A stretch of DNA of 64,000 bases from Gammaproteobacteria bacterium (GTDB taxonomy: Bacteria > Pseudomonadota > Gammaproteobacteria > Pseudomonadales > Pseudomonadaceae): the NCBI GenBank assembly GCA_023475025.1, contig JAMCWB010000005.1, positions 62,001-126,000 of the forward strand. The letters are read 5' to 3'. The position numbers and the translations under genes are program-made. The notes under the pieces were generated by a model. That model ran no database searches and was not told where the DNA came from. It saw nothing but the letters and a program-made list of their open reading frames with translations. Below are positions 62,021-64,000 of the stretch, in pieces (position 1 is the stretch's first letter; each line of letters opens with the position of its first letter).

Positions 62021-62932
62021 ATGCGAACACTGCGCAAGATGATGCAATTGCCCGTCTTGATGCTGGCGCTGACCGGCTGCCTGTTGTTGGCGCAGTCCGC
62101 CAGCGCCGAGATGTGGGTGGTGGCGACCACGCCTAGCCTGGGCATGCTGGCCAATGCTGTGGGAGGTGAGCATGTCAACGTGCGTGTGTTGGCCCCGGCG
62201 GATCGGGACGTGCATTACCTAGATGCACGTCCCAGCTATATGGCCGTCATGCGCCGCGCTGATCTGCTGCTGGAAGTGGGTGCCGGTCTGGAGGAGGGCT
62301 GGTTGCCCGCTGCCTTGCGCGGTGCTGCCAATCCCGCGATCAACGAGGGTCGGCCTGGACATTTCAGGGCGGCAGACTTTCTCGAACTGCGTGAGTCCAT
62401 TACGGTCAGCGGGCCGAATATGGGCCATGTGCATGCCGACGGCAATCCGCATTTCACCATCGATCCGCTGCGGATGGGTCAGCTGGGTAAGGCGCTGGCT
62501 CAGCGCATGGGCGAACTGAACCCGGCCCAGGCGGATAATTTTGCCCGTGCGGCTGAACAGCTGGCGCAGCAGTTGGAGCAGCGAGCCGAGGAGCTGGCAA
62601 CCGAGGTTGCACCTGGTCAGCATTATGTCGCTTACCACGAAGATCTTGACTACCTGAGCGAATGGCTGCCGGTCGAGGTCATAGGTTACCTGGAGCCGGT
62701 ACCCGGCATTCCGCCAACTGCCAGACACTTGCGGGAGTTGAGCGAACGCTTGCAGGGCACGCAGGGCCGTGTACTCTATGCGCTGTTTCAGCCGGCACGC
62801 GGCGCCAATTTCCTGCGTGATCAGATCGGGTGGTCAGGCCACCCGTTACCCCTTGAGCCAGCCGAAGCCACCCTGGACAGTTATCTGGAGCTGATGGCGC
62901 AATGGGCAGGTGCATTTGCTGATAGCCAATAA
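62021..62932 (+). CDS. Metal ABC transporter substrate-binding protein (ZnuA family)
   Basis: A 303-residue cluster A-I binding protein. Metal ligands are visible: H65 in DVHYLDARPS, H144 in GNPHFTIDP (with H136 and H138 just before), and H206 in YHEDLDYL; EPVPGIPPT is also typical. The N-terminus has LTGC at residues 17-20, but the hydrophobic run continues to ASA before E30, so lipoprotein or plain signal peptide processing is unclear. The expected last Asp ligand is not obvious. The long His-rich loop of ZnuA is replaced by a short MGHVHADGNPH segment. GGAGG is 5 bases before the ATG. Confidence 0.88.
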   Translation: MRTLRKMMQLPVLMLALTGCLLLAQSASAEMWVVATTPSLGMLANAVGGEHVNVRVLAPADRDVHYLDARPSYMAVMRRADLLLEVGAGLEEGWLPAALRGAANPAINEGRPGHFRAADFLELRESITVSGPNMGHVHADGNPHFTIDPLRMGQLGKALAQRMGELNPAQADNFARAAEQLAQQLEQRAEELATEVAPGQHYVAYHEDLDYLSEWLPVEVIGYLEPVPGIPPTARHLRELSERLQGTQGRVLYALFQPARGANFLRDQIGWSGHPLPLEPAEATLDSYLELMAQWAGAFADSQ

Positions 62933-63530
62933 TGATGCTGATGGCGCAGTGCTGCTGCGTTGTACAGCGCTGACCATCGGTTTTCAGCGGCCCTTGATCG
63001 GGCCGCTGAACCTTTCCTTGCAGGTTGGTGAGCGCCTGTTGCTCACTGGCCCCAACGGTAGTGGCAAATCACTGTTGTTGCGCGCGTTGACCGGTAGTGC
63101 GCGGATTTTTTCCGGGCAGCTGGCAATCGAGTCAGCGGCCTTGGCTTATCTGGCTCAGGAACACCCACGGCCATCTCCCTGGCCCTTGAGTGGGCATGAC
63201 TGGTTTGCTGCCATGCGAACGAAAGCGCCCACTTTGCCAGCAATACAAGCTCTGCTAACCCAGCGGCTGGATCGCCTTAGTGGCGGTCAGTGGCAGTTAC
63301 TGCGTTTGGCGGCTGTCTTGAGCAGTGCGCAAGACCATACCGGCAACCCAATGATTCTGCTTGATGAGCCATCCAATCATCTGGATGCGCAGGTGCGTGC
63401 TACCGCGGTACAGTTGATCCGTGAACTGCCGCTTAGGTGCACCTTGCTGCTGACCAGTCATGATCAGGAGTTCATCCGCGAGCTGGGCTGGTCACCCACA
63501 CCCATGGAGCAACTGCTTGAGCATGCATGA
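62910..63530 (+). CDS. Metal ABC transporter ATPase (ZnuC family)
   Basis: A 206-residue ATPase, shorter than usual (about 250). Walker A is GPNGSGKS, signature LSGGQ, Walker B ILLDEPSNHLD, with the switch His in LLTSHDQ. The start used is GTG at 62910, which overlaps the binding-protein gene by 23 bases; GTG at 62949 is an alternative, and neither has a clear ribosome site. The extra C-terminal His region of classical ZnuC is absent. It overlaps the permease gene by 8 bases. Confidence 0.88.
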   Translation: MHLLIANNDADGAVLLRCTALTIGFQRPLIGPLNLSLQVGERLLLTGPNGSGKSLLLRALTGSARIFSGQLAIESAALAYLAQEHPRPSPWPLSGHDWFAAMRTKAPTLPAIQALLTQRLDRLSGGQWQLLRLAAVLSSAQDHTGNPMILLDEPSNHLDAQVRATAVQLIRELPLRCTLLLTSHDQEFIRELGWSPTPMEQLLEHA

Positions 63531-64000
63531 TTGGCTGTTGTTGCCACTTCTCAATGGCGTGTTGATGACGGCCTTGCTGGGGTTGGCTGGTGTTGGCCTG
63601 TTGCTGCGCGGCTCGGTCTGGCAAGTGTTTGCAGTCAGCCAGTGGGCTGCGGTGGGCGGGGTAATTGCCTCTGTGGCGTTGGTACCGGTTTTGCTGCCGG
63701 CGTTGCTGTTGGCGGGCCTGGCGTTGGCGATCCAGCGTCATTGGCAGGATGCAGAGCGCTTGTCCCTGACGTTGTTTCTGGCCGGTTTGGCGGTTGTCAC
63801 CCTGCTGGCCGCCAATCTGTCCCAGGCTAGCCTGGCTGCTGCTCGCTGGGTCGATGGGCAGCTCTACTTTACCGGCAGCCGAGAACTGCTCTGGATTGCT
63901 TTGCTGGCCGTGCTTTCAGTGGTCTTGTTGCCAGTATTGCGGCAGGTCTGGCTGCATGCGCAGCGCCAGCCGGATATCAGCGGGCAGCCCGGGCCAGGGC
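63523..64000 (+). CDS. Metal ABC transporter permease (ZnuB family), cut by window end
   Basis: An open frame from ATG at 63523 runs to the end of the window with no stop, giving 159 residues. It starts MHDWLLLPLLNGVLMTALLG and has at least four hydrophobic segments, including VSQWAAVGGVIASVALVPVLLPALLLAG, where the usual ABC-3 'D-A-S-H-A' region reads SQWAAVGG. A periplasmic-side segment RWVDGQLYFTGSRELLWIALLAVLSVVLLP follows. It overlaps the ATPase by 8 bases. The order binding protein-ATPase-permease supports the assignment. Confidence 0.82.
   Translation, partial: MHDWLLLPLLNGVLMTALLGLAGVGLLLRGSVWQVFAVSQWAAVGGVIASVALVPVLLPALLLAGLALAIQRHWQDAERLSLTLFLAGLAVVTLLAANLSQASLAAARWVDGQLYFTGSRELLWIALLAVLSVVLLPVLRQVWLHAQRQPDISGQPGPG

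Overview
The window looks like a stretch of core chromosome from a gamma-proteobacterium of the Pseudomonas lineage. Gene content and order match what I know of Pseudomonas: fadBA, DUF1653, topA, the DUF6586 gene, sulA-lexA, psrA, nagZ, the methylthioinosine phosphorylase, mfd, gap, nqrA-F/apbE/nqrM, sth, PilZ, lolCD, comEC, exbBD-lpxK-kdsB-murB, and gacA-uvrC-pgsA-tRNA Gly/Cys/Leu. The moderate GC content and some gaps relative to P. aeruginosa (for example only one LolC/E permease beside lolD) suggest a divergent clade such as Halopseudomonas. That placement is an inference, not a demonstration. No prophage, insertion sequence or CRISPR array was seen. || Layout. 1-2.9 kb: start of a Ser-rich lipoprotein gene, a radical SAM gene, a DUF4823 lipoprotein, DUF1285 and a universal stress protein. 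3.3-6.7 kb: fatty acid beta-oxidation operon fadBA. 6.8-10.7 kb: DUF1653, topoisomerase I and two small conserved genes. 10.7-11.9 kb: the SOS operon lexA-sulA behind two perfect LexA boxes. 12-16.2 kb: psrA with a perfect operator over its own promoter, then a YkuD-domain enzyme, nagZ, an MscS-type channel and a purine nucleoside phosphorylase. 16.2-20.2 kb: csiV and mfd. 20.4-22.4 kb: a long GAPDH and a chalcone-isomerase-like protein. 22.7-29.8 kb: the complete Na+-NQR operon with a degenerate apbE and nqrM, then sth. 31.3-33 kb: a minus-strand operon of glycerophosphodiesterase, a small exported protein and a PilZ protein. 33-35 kb: lipoprotein export (lolC/E, lolD). 35.7-42.7 kb: comEC and an envelope operon (exbB, exbD, lpxK, trm112-like, kdsB, protein phosphatase, murB). 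42.7-50 kb: LysR regulator, tRNA-Asn, aromatic aminotransferase, uvrB, a DnaQ-type exonuclease and a CBS/cyclic-nucleotide/nucleotidyltransferase protein. 50-53.7 kb: gacA, uvrC, pgsA and three tRNAs. 54-57.9 kb: nitroreductase and a TAXI-type TRAP transporter. 58.2-60.4 kb: an OsmC-YcaO fusion. 60.6-64 kb: a His-rich porin followed by a zinc/manganese-type ABC transporter (binding protein, ATPase, and a permease cut by the window end). || Functional links. PsrA is known in Pseudomonas to sense long-chain fatty acids and control fadBA, and a site resembling its operator lies upstream of fadB here. DNA repair is well represented (lexA/sulA, mfd, uvrB, uvrC, topA). Energy metabolism is centred on the sodium pump NQR and the transhydrogenase. 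The most interesting items are: the porin plus metal ABC module with a Zur-like box and an attenuator-like hairpin; the ApbE-like protein lacking the usual HxxDP motif although NqrB and NqrC keep their flavinylation threonines; and a YkuD enzyme without an export signal next to nagZ, which suggests a cytosolic muropeptide-recycling enzyme.
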